The notes: a model not told the origin generated them from the letters alone. A stretch of DNA of 64,000 nucleotides from Bryobacterales bacterium (GCA_016721425.1 JADKID010000022.1:3803-67802); one strand, 5' to 3'; shown: positions 7,550-16,893, counted from the stretch's first letter. Translations and numbers: made by a program.

Positions 7550-8919
7550 TGGGAAAGGACCTCCAGACGTTGGCGGGCTTCGACGAGGGCTGCGCGGACA
7601 GTGGCGGGGGCGGTGCCGCCGGGGGCGGTGCGGGTTTTCATGCCTTCCTCGGGATTCATGAGGACGCCCATTTCGGGGGTGAATCGGGGATCGAAGGCGT
7701 GGAGCGCTTCGCCGGTCCAATCGGCGGGCTTGCGGCCCTGTTTGACGGAGCTGAGGACGAGCTCGCCGACGAGGGTGTGGGCGTGGTGGAACGGGACACC
7801 GGAGCGGGCGAGGGCCTCGGCGAGATCGGTGGCGACGAGCCAGCCTTCCTCGGCGGCGTGGAGCGGCGGGGCGGTTTTCAGAGACGTGGTCTGGACGACG
7901 ACGCAGGCCATTTCGAGGGAGCCGCAGAGCTGATCGACGGCCATGAAGAGGGGCTCCTTATCCTCCTGCATGTCGCGATTGTAAGTCATGGGGAGGCCCT
8001 TCATGGTGGTGAGGAGAGACGTGAGGGCTCCGAAGACGCGGCCGGATTTGCCTCGGATGAGCTCGAGGGAATCGGGGTTTTTCTTTTGCGGCATGAGGGA
8101 CGAGCCGCTGGTGACGCCGTCGCCGAGCTCGAGCCAGCCGAACTCGTCGGAGGAGTAGAGGATCCAGTCCTCGGCGAGGCGCGAGAGGTGGGTCATGCAG
8201 ACGGAGGCGGCGGAGAGGTAATCGAGGAGGAAGTCGCGATCGGCGCTGACGTCCATGCTGTTGCGGGTGACGCCTTCGAAGCCGAGCTCGGCGGCGAGGG
8301 CGTGACGATCGACGGGGAAGCCGGAGCCGGCGAGTGCGCCGGAGCCGAGGGGCATCTGGTTGACGCGGCCGCGGGCCTGGGTGAAGCGCTCCAGATCGCG
8401 GGAGAACATTTCGTAGTAGGCAAGCAGGTAGTGGGCCCAGGTGACAGGCTGGGCGCGGCGCATGTGGGTGTAGCCGGCGACGATGGCGTCGGGATGCCTG
8501 TCCGCGAAATCGAGGAGGAGGCCCATGAGGGCGCGGAGGAGGGCGAGGGTGGTATCGATCTCGCCGCGGAGCCAGAGGCGGACGTCGAGCGAGACCTGCT
8601 CATTGCGGCTGCGTCCGGTGTGGATCTTGTCGGCGACGGCGCCGGCCTTTTCCTTGAGGAGGCGGATGACGTAGGAGTGGATGTCCTCATCGGGGGCCGT
8701 GGCGGCGCCGGCCTCATCGTTTTTCTCGATGGAGGCCAGCGTGTCACAGATGAGAGTGCACTCGGCGGCAGTGAGGATGCCGACGCGGGCGAGGGCCCGG
8801 GCGTAGGCTTGCGAGCCGAGGATGTCTACTTTAAACAGGCGGCGGTCGAAGTGCAGCGACCAGGAGAATCGCTGAAAAACCTCCGACGGGCCTTCTTCAA
8901 AACGACCGCGCCAGAGCAT
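7546..8919 (-). CDS. argH: Argininosuccinate lyase
   Basis: 457 aa, normal length. It cleaves argininosuccinate to arginine and fumarate, the last step of arginine synthesis. The fumarase/aspartase superfamily signature GSSLMPQKKNPDS lies at about 272-284 with the catalytic Ser. HTGRSRNEQV (100-109) and the THMRRAQP region (151-158) with the active-site His are present. ATG overlaps the argG stop by one base (TAATG) and its stop overlaps argR (ATGA), so the four arg genes and the peroxiredoxin form one tightly coupled operon. Confidence 0.97.
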   Translation of the reverse strand: MLWRGRFEEGPSEVFQRFSWSLHFDRRLFKVDILGSQAYARALARVGILTAAECTLICDTLASIEKNDEAGAATAPDEDIHSYVIRLLKEKAGAVADKIHTGRSRNEQVSLDVRLWLRGEIDTTLALLRALMGLLLDFADRHPDAIVAGYTHMRRAQPVTWAHYLLAYYEMFSRDLERFTQARGRVNQMPLGSGALAGSGFPVDRHALAAELGFEGVTRNSMDVSADRDFLLDYLSAASVCMTHLSRLAEDWILYSSDEFGWLELGDGVTSGSSLMPQKKNPDSLELIRGKSGRVFGALTSLLTTMKGLPMTYNRDMQEDKEPLFMAVDQLCGSLEMACVVVQTTSLKTAPPLHAAEEGWLVATDLAEALARSGVPFHHAHTLVGELVLSSVKQGRKPADWTGEALHAFDPRFTPEMGVLMNPEEGMKTRTAPGGTAPATVRAALVEARQRLEVLSQ

Positions 8920-10154
8920 TATTGAGCCTTCTTCGCCTTGGCGAGTTTGGATTGTTCGAGCAGCGCCTTGACCTTGATGGGGAGGCCGATGAGGTTGATG
9001 AAACCGAGGGCGTCCTTCTGATCGTAGCTATCGCCCATGGTGAAGCTGGCGATGTCGAGGGAGTAGAGCGAGTTGGGCGATTTGCGCGAGAGGGGCTCGA
9101 TGTTGCCCTTGTAGAGCTTGAGGGTGACCTCGCCGGTGACGGGCTTGGAGACCTCGGAGAAGAAGTTGTCGAGCGACTCGCGGAGGGGGGTGAACCAGAG
9201 GCCGTTGTAGACGAGCTCGGCGTAATCGAGGGCGAGGCGCTGTTTGTAGTGGGCGGTGGATTTGTCGAGTGTGAGCGACTCGAGCTCGCGGTGGGCGTAC
9301 ATGATGAGGGCGCCGCCGGGGGTTTCGTAGCAGCCACGGGACTTCATGCCGACGAAGCGATTTTCGACGAGATCGATGCGGCCGATGCCGTGCTCTGCGC
9401 CGATTTTGTTGAGCTGTTCGAGGAGAGCGAGGGCGGACTTCGCGGGCTTGCCGTTGATGGAGACGGGGGTGCCTGCTTCAAAGCCGATGGTCACCTTGCC
9501 GGGCTTGTCGGGGGCCTGTTCGGGCGACTTGGTGAGCATCCAGATGTGATCGGGCGCGGCGTTGGCGGGATCTTCGAGCTCGCCGCCTTCGTGGGAGATG
9601 TGCCAGATATTACGATCGCGGGAGTAAATCTTGGTGGTGGTCTGCGCGATGGGCACATTGCGGCTGGCGGCGTATTCGATGGCGTCTTCGCGGCTGATGA
9701 TGTCCCATTCACGCCAGGGGGCGATGACGGGGAGGTGGGGGGCGAGGGCCTTGTAGGTGAGCTCGAAGCGGACCTGATCGTTCCCCTTGCCGGTGCAGCC
9801 GTGGGCGAGGGCATCGCAGCCGGTGGCGAGGGCGACCTCAACCTGGCGCTTGGCGAGCAGGGGGCGGGCGATGGAGGTGCCGAGGAGGTATTTGTCTTCG
9901 TAGATGCCGCCGGCGCGGACCATGCGCCAGAGGTATTCGGCGACGAACTCCTCGCGCATGTCGGCGACGTGGCACTCGGAGGCGCCGGTTTTCTTGGCCT
10001 TGGCCTTGAGGCCCTTGAGCTCATCACCGCCCTGGCCGATATCGCCGCAGACGGCGACGACTTCGCAGCCGTAGTTTTCTTTGAGCCACGGAATGATGAT
10101 GGAGGTATCGAGACCGCCGGAGTAGGCGAGAGCGACTTTCTTAGGGTTTGCCAT
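8919..10154 (-). CDS. argG: Argininosuccinate synthase
   Basis: 411 aa. ATP-dependent ligation of citrulline and aspartate. The N-type ATP pyrophosphatase P-loop is AYSGGLDTS (10-18). HGCTGKGNDQVRFE is the citrulline/aspartate-binding segment and LLGTSIARPLLAKRQVEVA is also characteristic. Starts 27 bp after the argF stop and runs into argH with a one-base overlap. Length and motifs agree with the common type of bacterial ArgG. Confidence 0.97.
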   Translation of the reverse strand: MANPKKVALAYSGGLDTSIIIPWLKENYGCEVVAVCGDIGQGGDELKGLKAKAKKTGASECHVADMREEFVAEYLWRMVRAGGIYEDKYLLGTSIARPLLAKRQVEVALATGCDALAHGCTGKGNDQVRFELTYKALAPHLPVIAPWREWDIISREDAIEYAASRNVPIAQTTTKIYSRDRNIWHISHEGGELEDPANAAPDHIWMLTKSPEQAPDKPGKVTIGFEAGTPVSINGKPAKSALALLEQLNKIGAEHGIGRIDLVENRFVGMKSRGCYETPGGALIMYAHRELESLTLDKSTAHYKQRLALDYAELVYNGLWFTPLRESLDNFFSEVSKPVTGEVTLKLYKGNIEPLSRKSPNSLYSLDIASFTMGDSYDQKDALGFINLIGLPIKVKALLEQSKLAKAKKAQ

Positions 10155-10181
10155 GATGATTTCCTGCTTTCCGTATTCAGG

Positions 10182-11117
10182 CTAACGCGCCGGGCCATCG
10201 ACGAGCATGAGCATGAGGGCTTTCTGCGCGTGAAGGCGATTTTCGGCCTGATCGAAGACCACGGAGGTCTTGGATTCGATGACATCTTCGGTGACCTCTT
10301 CGTCGCGATGGGCGGGGAGGCAATGCATGAAAAGAGCGCCGGGCGAGGCGAGGGCCATCAGCTCGGAGTTGACCTGGTAGGGGGAGAAGAGGCGGGCGCG
10401 GGCGGCGGCCTCGTGCTCCTGGCCCATGGAGGCCCAGACATCGGTGTAGACGGCGTCGGCGTTGCGGAGGCCGTCCTCAAGATCAGTGGTGGCGCGGATT
10501 GTGGCTCCGGTGGCGGCGGCGAATTGCTGGGCGCGGGCTAGGATGTCGCCGTTGGGCTCGTAGGTGGGCGGAGTGATGCAGGTGAAGCTGAGGCCGAGGC
10601 GGGCGGAGGCGAGCATCATGGAATGGGCCATGTTGTTGCCGTCGCCGACGAACGCCATATGGAAGCCCTGCCAGCCGCCGAGGTGTTCCTGGATGGTCTG
10701 CATGTCGGCGAGGGCCTGGCAGGGGTGGAACATATCGCTGAGGGCGTTGATGACGGGGACGCGGGAGTATTGGGCGAGATCGTCGACGGTCTGCTGGGCG
10801 AAGGTGCGGGCGATGATGAGATCGGTCCAGCGATCGAGATTGCGGGCGACGTCGGCGACGGGTTCGCGGCCGCCGATGGGGCCGACGTGGAGGATGGCAT
10901 CGCCGCCGAGTTGTTTGGCTCCGACCTCGAAGGTGATGCGGGTGCGGAGGGAGGGCTTCTCAAAGAGCAAACTGGCGATGCGGCCTTTGAGGGCGGAGCG
11001 GTAGGCGGAGGGAGAGCGTTTGACGTCGGCGGCGAGGTCCATGAGCGCGCGCAGTTCCTCGACGGAGAGATCGAAATCACTGCGGAGGTCGCCGGCGGCG
11101 AGCAAAGGCGTGGTCAT
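10182..11117 (-). CDS. argF: Ornithine carbamoyltransferase
   Basis: 311 aa from the MTTPLLAAGD start; an ATG 10 codons upstream exists but lies close to the promoter. It makes citrulline from ornithine and carbamoyl phosphate. Carbamoyl-phosphate motif SLRTR (56-60) is the usual STRTR with Leu at the second position. HPCQ is at 131-134 and the ornithine motif HCLP at 265-268, which favours true ornithine rather than N-acetylornithine transcarbamylase. First gene of argF-argG-argH-argR-peroxiredoxin. A paired ARG box lies 39-72 bp upstream. Confidence 0.95.
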   Translation of the reverse strand: MTTPLLAAGDLRSDFDLSVEELRALMDLAADVKRSPSAYRSALKGRIASLLFEKPSLRTRITFEVGAKQLGGDAILHVGPIGGREPVADVARNLDRWTDLIIARTFAQQTVDDLAQYSRVPVINALSDMFHPCQALADMQTIQEHLGGWQGFHMAFVGDGNNMAHSMMLASARLGLSFTCITPPTYEPNGDILARAQQFAAATGATIRATTDLEDGLRNADAVYTDVWASMGQEHEAAARARLFSPYQVNSELMALASPGALFMHCLPAHRDEEVTEDVIESKTSVVFDQAENRLHAQKALMLMLVDGPAR

Positions 11118-11155
11118 GAGGAGGCTCCCAGGCATAGGGGTTGGCAATGTGACTC

Positions 11156-11208
11156 TGAATACTTATTCGTTTCACTGAATAATTACACATTTTGGCGGAG
11201 GAGGTCAA
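11156..11208 (-). promoter_or_regulatory. argF promoter with tandem ARG-box operator
   Basis: Two imperfect ARG boxes in plus-strand reading: TGAATacttATTCG (11156-11169) and TGAATaattACAC (11176-11189). Their starts are 20 bp apart, two helical turns, as in ArgR-bound pairs. On the minus strand a possible -10 TGTAAT (11182-11187) lies inside the second box and a possible -35 TTGACC is at 11203-11208; the 15-bp spacer is short. ArgR bound here would cover the -10. The local AT-richness is conspicuous in this GC-rich window. Confidence 0.6.
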
Positions 11209-11345
11209 GAGGGGGAGCGATGGTGGATAAGCACCACCGTTCTGGTGGGAAAGGGCCACGGCGGATGGGTGGTTTGCGTCGTGGAATCAATAAGTTGTGG
11301 ATTGGCCCGGGAGTTGCAGTGTCATGGGCAAGGACTTCGACTACA

Positions 11346-12299
11346 ATGTCAACCACTCACAAACTGATTCTTCCGGTGACACTGGCACTAGGGCTGACAA
11401 CGATGGCAGGCTGGGGGCAGCAGCCGGCGCCGCCTCCGGCGGAGGTACAGGCGGAGACGGGTTGGCGCAAGTTTGAGGGGGGTGCGGCTCCCATGGCGGC
11501 TCCGATGGCGCCGGCGGTTGCACCGATGGTGACGCCGATGGTGGTGCCGGGCACACTGGTGGCGCCGGCGGGGACGTGGATCACGATCCGGGTGAATGAC
11601 GTGCTTTCGACGAGCCGCAATCACGCGGGCGACGTGTTTTCGGCGACGTTGGCGCAGGCGTTGATTGTGGACGGGATCGTGTTGGCGCGGCGCGGGCAGA
11701 CGCTGGCGGGGCGGGTAGCGGAAGTGGAAAAGGGAGGCAGGGTGAGGGGCACGTCGCGGCTGGGCCTGGAGATGACGGAGATGAGCCTGGCGGATGGGCG
11801 GCAGGTGCGTGTGCGAACGCAACTGATCAACTACTCGGGCGGGACTTCGATGGGGCGTGACGGGACGGCTGTGGCGGCAACTACGGCGACGGGGGCAGCG
11901 ATTGGCGGGATGGCGGATGGCGGATTTGGCGCTGGAGTGGGGGCGCTGGCTGGGGCGGCTGCGTCGACGATTGGGGTGCTGGCGACGCGAGGGCGCGCGA
12001 CGGAGGTGTATCCGGAGGCGATGATCACGTTCCGGTTGGTGGAGCCATTGACGGTATCGACGGAGCGGGCGGCGGCGGCGTTCCGTGCGGCGTCGCAGGG
12101 GGACTATGAGACTAGGCTGGAGCCGAGGCCGGCGGTGCGGGCGGTACAGCGGGCTCCGTTGTATCTGGGATTGGGGTATGGGTACGGCTTTCCGTACTAC
12201 TATTCGCCGTTCTGGTATGGGCCGGGCTTTGGGTATTACGGCGGGAGTTTCTATCGCGGCGGGTACTACGGTGGCGGCAGGCGAGGCGGCCGGCGTTAG
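11346..12299 (+). CDS. Secreted protein with glycine-zipper domain and Gly/Tyr-rich tail
   Basis: 317 aa, function unknown. Start ATG gives MSTTHKLILPVTLALGLTTMAG, a Sec signal peptide. A Pro/Ala/Met-rich linker (about 35-75) is followed by a beta-rich domain (about 80-165: WITIRVNDVLSTSRNHAGDVF and IVLARRGQTLAGRV). Next comes a Gly/Ala-rich glycine-zipper segment (about 178-215), then a tail ending in repeated Gly/Tyr/Phe (about 275-317). Proteins of this layout are common and uncharacterised in Acidobacteriota; an outer-membrane or surface role is inference. A strong terminator follows. Confidence 0.8.
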   Translation: MSTTHKLILPVTLALGLTTMAGWGQQPAPPPAEVQAETGWRKFEGGAAPMAAPMAPAVAPMVTPMVVPGTLVAPAGTWITIRVNDVLSTSRNHAGDVFSATLAQALIVDGIVLARRGQTLAGRVAEVEKGGRVRGTSRLGLEMTEMSLADGRQVRVRTQLINYSGGTSMGRDGTAVAATTATGAAIGGMADGGFGAGVGALAGAAASTIGVLATRGRATEVYPEAMITFRLVEPLTVSTERAAAAFRAASQGDYETRLEPRPAVRAVQRAPLYLGLGYGYGFPYYYSPFWYGPGFGYYGGSFYRGGYYGGGRRGGRR

Positions 12300-12321
12300 G
12301 GTCAGCATTTCAGGGTGACTG

Positions 12322-12366
12322 GCGGGGAGGGTCGCGATCGAGGGATCGGGGCCCTCCCCGCTTTTT
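12322..12366 (+). terminator. Rho-independent terminator
   Basis: Perfect 10-bp inverted repeat GCGGGGAGGG (12322-12331) / CCCTCCCCGC (12352-12361) with a 20-nt loop, followed by TTTTT (12362-12366). It ends the transcript of the glycine-zipper protein gene 22 bp after its stop and isolates the cellulase gene downstream. Confidence 0.9.
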
Positions 12367-12513
12367 GATTGTGGCGGGTCCGCACCTTAGTGAGAAATAG
12401 ACTGAGGTGAGCAGGGGAAGTGCCCTAGTACGGGCGAATTCAAAGTTCTGTTTGCGATAATTAGGTTACGACGGCGAAGTTGGCCGGTTGAACCAACTGA
12501 TCGAGGGGGCGTC

Positions 12514-15500
12514 TTGAGATTCCGCAATCCTGGTGCTGGTAGTGTCTTCGCATTCTTCTGCCTGACTTCGCCGGTGCTGGCGCAGACGTTCAACTACGGG
12601 GAAGCACTGCAAAAATCCGTATTTTTCTATGATGCGCAGCGTTCCGGGGCGTTGCCGGCGGATCAGCGGGTGAACTGGCGCGGGCCTTCGGGTTTGCAGG
12701 ATGGGGCGGACCAGGGTGTGGATCTGACGGGCGGCTGGTATGACGCGGGCGACCATGTGAAATTCGGGTTGCCGATGGCGTCGAGCGCGACGTTGCTGGC
12801 GTGGGGGATGATCGAATACCGGGACGCGTATGTGCAGAGCGGGCAGATGGCGCCGGCGCTGAAGAACCTGCGGTGGGCGACGGACTACTTTCTGAAGGCG
12901 AGCGCGACACCGAACGAGCTGTGGGGTCAGGTGGGCAATGGGGGGATGGACCACGCGTGGTGGGGCGGCGCGGAGGTGATGCCGATGGTGCGGCCGGCGT
13001 ACAAGGTGACGGCGGCGTGTCCGGGATCGGATCTGGCGGGCGAGACGGCGGCGGCGCTGGCGGCGGCCTCGCTGGTGTTCCAGGCGAACGGGGATGCGGC
13101 ATACGCGGCCACGCTGCTGGCGCGGGCGCGCGCGCTGTACACGTTTGCCGATACGTACAAGGGCGCCTATTCGCAGTGCATCGGGGACGCGGCGGCGTAC
13201 TACAACTCGTGGAGCGGGTATAACGACGAACTGGTATGGGGGGCGACGTGGCTGTACAGGGCGACGCAGGAGGCCGGGTACTTGCAGAAGGCGCAGCAGT
13301 ATTACAGCGCCATCGGCGGGCAGTTTTTGTGGACGATCAACTGGGACGACAAGGCGTATGGCTCCTATGTGCTGCTGGCGCAATTGACGGGGGCGGCGCA
13401 GTACCGGCAGGACGCGGAGCGGTATCTGGACTACTGGTCCGCGGGTTACAACGGGCAGCGGGTGCGGTATACGCCGGGGGGGCTGGCTTACCTGGACACG
13501 TGGGGCTCGTTGCGGTATGCGGCCAACACGGCGTTTACGGCGTTTGTGTATGCAGACTGGCTGAAGACGAAGAACCTGGATGTGACGCGGCAGGACCGGT
13601 ACCAGGCGTTTGGCGAGCGGCAGATCAACTACATTCTGGGGCAGAACCCGCGGTCTTCGAGCTATGTGGTGGGTTTTGGCGCCAATCCGCCGGTGAATCC
13701 GCACCACAGGACGGCGCACGGATCGTGGACGAATGACATTTCCTCGCCGGCGAATAGTGTGCACACGTTGTATGGCGCGCTGGTGGGCGGTCCGGACCTG
13801 AACGACAGCTATGCGGACAGCCGGGGCGACTATGTGAAGAACGAGGTGGCGACGGACTACAACGCGGCGTTCACGGGAGCGCTGGCGCGGATGTACCAGG
13901 CGCATGGCGGCAATCCGCTGGCTGGTTTTCCGGCGCCGGAAGCGGCGAGCCGGGATGAGATCTTCGTGGAAGCGGCGGTCAATTCGCAGGGCGCGAACTA
14001 TCTGGAAGTGGCGGCGTATGTGAACAACCGCTCGGCGTGGCCGGCGCGGATGGCGGATCAGCTAACGATGCGGTATTTCTTCACGCTGGACGCGGGGCTG
14101 CCCTCCAGCATCGCGGTGAGCACGGCGTACAACCAGTGCGGATCGGCGACGGGGCCGACGCCGTGGTCGGGCAACGTGTATTACGTGGAGGTGAGCTGCG
14201 TGGGCGTGAAGATCGCGCCGGCGGGGCAATCGGAATCGCGCAAGCAGGTGCAGTTCCGGATGACGTCCTCGGGGGGCGGGTGGAACAACGCGAACGACTG
14301 GTCTTACACGGGGATGGCGGCGAGCGGGGCGACGCCGGTGCGGATGCCCAACATCGTGCTGTATGACAAGGGCGTGCGGATCTGGGGCACGGAGCCGGGC
14401 GGCGGCACACCGCAGCCGCTGGCGATTGCGAATGGCAATCCGCTGCCGGGTGGTGTGATCGGCACCCCGTACGCGGTGCAGTTTAGCGCGACAGGGGGCA
14501 CGCCTCCTTATACGGGTTGGACGGTGGTGACTGGGTCGCTGCCGGCCAATTTGAATCTGAACGCGAGCAGCGGGGCATTGAGCGGAACTCCGAGCGCGGC
14601 GGTGGCGGCGAGTTTCCGGGTGCGGGTCACTGACAGCAAGGGCGCGACGGCGGAGGCGGCCTATACGCTGGCGGTGACGGCGCCTGTGGTGGCTCCGGTG
14701 GTTGTCTCGACGGCATCGCTGGCTACGGGGACGGTGGGCGTGGCGTACACGCAGACGTTGCAGGCGAGCGGGGGGACGGCGCCGTATACGTGGAGCGCGG
14801 CGGCCAACGCGTCGCCGGGCGGGCTGCAACTTTCGACGGCGGGCGTGATTGCGGGCGTGCCGGCGGCGGCGGGCACGACGGTGTTTTCCGTGACGGCTAC
14901 GGACAAGGCCGGCGCAACGGGATCGAAGAGTCTGACTTTGACGATTGCGGCGCCGCCTCCGGCGGGCGCGTTGCAGGCGCTGTACCGGACGGGCAATGCG
15001 AGCGCCAGTACGAACTCACTTTCGCCGCAGTTCCGGATTGCGAACAAATCGGGCGCGGCGGCAACATTGGATGCGGTGACGATCCGCTACTACTTCACGG
15101 TGGATGGTGAGCGTCCGCTGGTGTCTTGGTGTGACTGGTCCAGCGTGGACTGCGCGAACGTGACGCGGAAGTTTGTTGCGGTGGGCGGGGGGAGCTACTA
15201 CCTGGAGCTGGGATTCCTGCCGGCGGCCGGCTCGGTGGCGGGCGGCGGGACGGGAGCCGAGGTACAGATCCGGATCGCCAAGGACAACTGGACGAATTTC
15301 ACGCAGAGCGATGACGCATCGTTTGACGGGACGATGGCGGCGTTTGCGCCGTCGATGCGGGTGCCGATGTATCGCAACGGCGCGCTGGTATGGGGCAATG
15401 AGCCGGGCGGGAGCACGCCGCCGGCTCCGGCGCCGGTGCAGATCACGACGACGTCGCTGCCTGCGGGCGTGACGGGGGTGGCGTATTCGGCGCAGCTTCA

Positions 15501-16008
15501 GGTGAGCGGAGGAGTGGGGCCGTATGTGTGGAGTGTGACGCAGGGGACGCTGCCGGTGGGGCTGACGTGGAATCCTGCCACCGGAGCGATCACAGGCTCC
15601 ACGGCGCAGAGCGGGACGTTTGCCTTGACGTTCCAGGTGAAGGACTCGGCCGCGGCCGTGGCGACGCGGGCGCTCTCGCTGGTGATCAGCGCACCTGTGG
15701 CGGCGGCGGGCTGCACGGTGAGCTACAAGGTGGGCAGCAACTGGGGCAGCGGATTTCTGGCCGACGTGACCATTACGAGCAAGGCGGCGGTGAGCGGATG
15801 GACGCTGGGGTGGACGTTCCCGGGTCCGCAGCGGATTGTGAATCTGTGGAACGGCGCGCTGACGCAGACGAGCAACACGGTGCAGGTGAAGAACGCTTCG
15901 TTCAACGGCAACATCGCGGCGGGCGGCTCGGTGACGTTTGGCTTCCAGGCAGTGGGGGCGGCGGCGGCGCCGGCGGGTTTCACGCTGAACGGCAAGGCCT
16001 GCCAGTAG
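12514..16008 (+). CDS. Modular secreted GH9 cellulase with CBM3, CBM2 and Ig-like domains
   Basis: 1164 aa. TTG start, chosen because it gives a clean signal peptide (cleavage about VLA|QTF, residue 23). GH9 endoglucanase module about 26-465: GGWYDAGDH with the nucleophile-activating Asp77/Asp80, and NEVATDYNAAF with acid Glu444. Then a CBM3-like module (about 480-625), two putative-Ig (He_PIG) repeats with GVIGTPYAVQFSATGGTPPY and GTVGVAYTQTLQASGGTAPY, and a second CBM3 (about 818-960). A third Ig repeat and a C-terminal CBM2 (about 1062-1164, starting GCTVSYKVGSNWGSGF) follow. GH9 plus an adjacent CBM3c usually means a processive endoglucanase; the distal CBMs would anchor it on crystalline cellulose. 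No dockerin or sortase signal. Confidence 0.92.
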   Translation: MRFRNPGAGSVFAFFCLTSPVLAQTFNYGEALQKSVFFYDAQRSGALPADQRVNWRGPSGLQDGADQGVDLTGGWYDAGDHVKFGLPMASSATLLAWGMIEYRDAYVQSGQMAPALKNLRWATDYFLKASATPNELWGQVGNGGMDHAWWGGAEVMPMVRPAYKVTAACPGSDLAGETAAALAAASLVFQANGDAAYAATLLARARALYTFADTYKGAYSQCIGDAAAYYNSWSGYNDELVWGATWLYRATQEAGYLQKAQQYYSAIGGQFLWTINWDDKAYGSYVLLAQLTGAAQYRQDAERYLDYWSAGYNGQRVRYTPGGLAYLDTWGSLRYAANTAFTAFVYADWLKTKNLDVTRQDRYQAFGERQINYILGQNPRSSSYVVGFGANPPVNPHHRTAHGSWTNDISSPANSVHTLYGALVGGPDLNDSYADSRGDYVKNEVATDYNAAFTGALARMYQAHGGNPLAGFPAPEAASRDEIFVEAAVNSQGANYLEVAAYVNNRSAWPARMADQLTMRYFFTLDAGLPSSIAVSTAYNQCGSATGPTPWSGNVYYVEVSCVGVKIAPAGQSESRKQVQFRMTSSGGGWNNANDWSYTGMAASGATPVRMPNIVLYDKGVRIWGTEPGGGTPQPLAIANGNPLPGGVIGTPYAVQFSATGGTPPYTGWTVVTGSLPANLNLNASSGALSGTPSAAVAASFRVRVTDSKGATAEAAYTLAVTAPVVAPVVVSTASLATGTVGVAYTQTLQASGGTAPYTWSAAANASPGGLQLSTAGVIAGVPAAAGTTVFSVTATDKAGATGSKSLTLTIAAPPPAGALQALYRTGNASASTNSLSPQFRIANKSGAAATLDAVTIRYYFTVDGERPLVSWCDWSSVDCANVTRKFVAVGGGSYYLELGFLPAAGSVAGGGTGAEVQIRIAKDNWTNFTQSDDASFDGTMAAFAPSMRVPMYRNGALVWGNEPGGSTPPAPAPVQITTTSLPAGVTGVAYSAQLQVSGGVGPYVWSVTQGTLPVGLTWNPATGAITGSTAQSGTFALTFQVKDSAAAVATRALSLVISAPVAAAGCTVSYKVGSNWGSGFLADVTITSKAAVSGWTLGWTFPGPQRIVNLWNGALTQTSNTVQVKNASFNGNIAAGGSVTFGFQAVGAAAAPAGFTLNGKACQ

Positions 16009-16052
16009 AGTTTTTGCTTCGCATGGGCGGAAGAGTCCGGTATTCTCGATGA

Positions 16053-16871
16053 ATGAAACTGGGAACGGGCACTGTGCGTGCGTGCGCGGTGGTGGTGTTG
16101 CTGCTGGGCGGGCTGGCGGCGCTGATACCGGGCCAGATGCGGGAGCGCGTGTGGGCACGCTATGAGCGCGAGATGCAGGACCCGGTGGAGGATCCGCCGG
16201 ACGCATTGCGGAAAGCGGAGTTTGCGCTGGGGCGGCTGAGGTACCGGTCTCCGATGGATCGCGCGGGGCGGCGGTATTTCCGGTGGGGGATCGACGCCAA
16301 CAAGGGCGACCGCACGTTCATCTCGCTGCTGGCGCGGCTGACGCGGATTGATGTGCAGCCGATTGAAACGATCGTCGATATTTCGAGTGATGAGATGTTC
16401 CAGCATCCGTGGATGATGGCGGGCTCGGTGGGCGATTGGCGGATTGCACCGCAAGAGGCGGCGCGGATGCGGCAGTACTTTGAGCGCGGCGGATTCCTGA
16501 TGGTGGACGACTTTCACAACGAGCGGGAGTGGGCCAACTTCATGGCAGGCATCGAGCAGATGTATCCCGGCGCGGAGGTGGAGGAGATGGAAAATGCCGA
16601 TGCGGCATTCCACGTGGTCTTCGATCAGAAGAAACGCATTCGAGTGCCGGGGGCGAACGTAGTGGATGGAGACCAGATTGAGCGCGGCGGAGTGGAGCCG
16701 CACTGGCGGGCGATCCGCGACTCGAAGGGTCACATGATCATTGCCATCTGTTTCAACATGGACGTGGGCGACGGGTGGGAGTATGCGGACGATCCGCAGT
16801 ATCCGGAGAAGTATGGATCCGAGGCGATGCGGTTGGGCGTGAACTACGTGGCGTATGCGATGACGCACTGA
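16053..16871 (+). CDS. DUF4159 domain-containing protein
   Basis: 272 aa. N-terminal membrane anchor or signal segment (about 9-28), then a DUF4159 domain. Typical landmarks are ALGRLRYRSP (about 58-67), DEMFQHPWMM (112-121), the FERGGFLMVDDFHN stretch and the terminal EAMRLGVNYVAYAMTH. In this family the domain resembles a glutamine-amidotransferase-like fold and usually accompanies MoxR/VWFA/BatA-type genes; here it stands alone after the cellulase. Function unknown; periplasmic location inferred. Confidence 0.85.
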   Translation: MKLGTGTVRACAVVVLLLGGLAALIPGQMRERVWARYEREMQDPVEDPPDALRKAEFALGRLRYRSPMDRAGRRYFRWGIDANKGDRTFISLLARLTRIDVQPIETIVDISSDEMFQHPWMMAGSVGDWRIAPQEAARMRQYFERGGFLMVDDFHNEREWANFMAGIEQMYPGAEVEEMENADAAFHVVFDQKKRIRVPGANVVDGDQIERGGVEPHWRAIRDSKGHMIIAICFNMDVGDGWEYADDPQYPEKYGSEAMRLGVNYVAYAMTH

Positions 16872-16893
16872 GGGCGTCCGGAGAGGGACGCCC
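16872..16893. terminator. Hairpin in convergent gap
   Basis: Perfect 8-bp inverted repeat GGGCGTCC (16872-16879) / GGACGCCC (16886-16893) immediately after the DUF4159 stop, in a 42-bp gap between convergent genes. It has no T-run on either side, so it may be a bidirectional, Rho-assisted or mRNA-stabilising hairpin rather than a classic intrinsic terminator. Confidence 0.4.
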
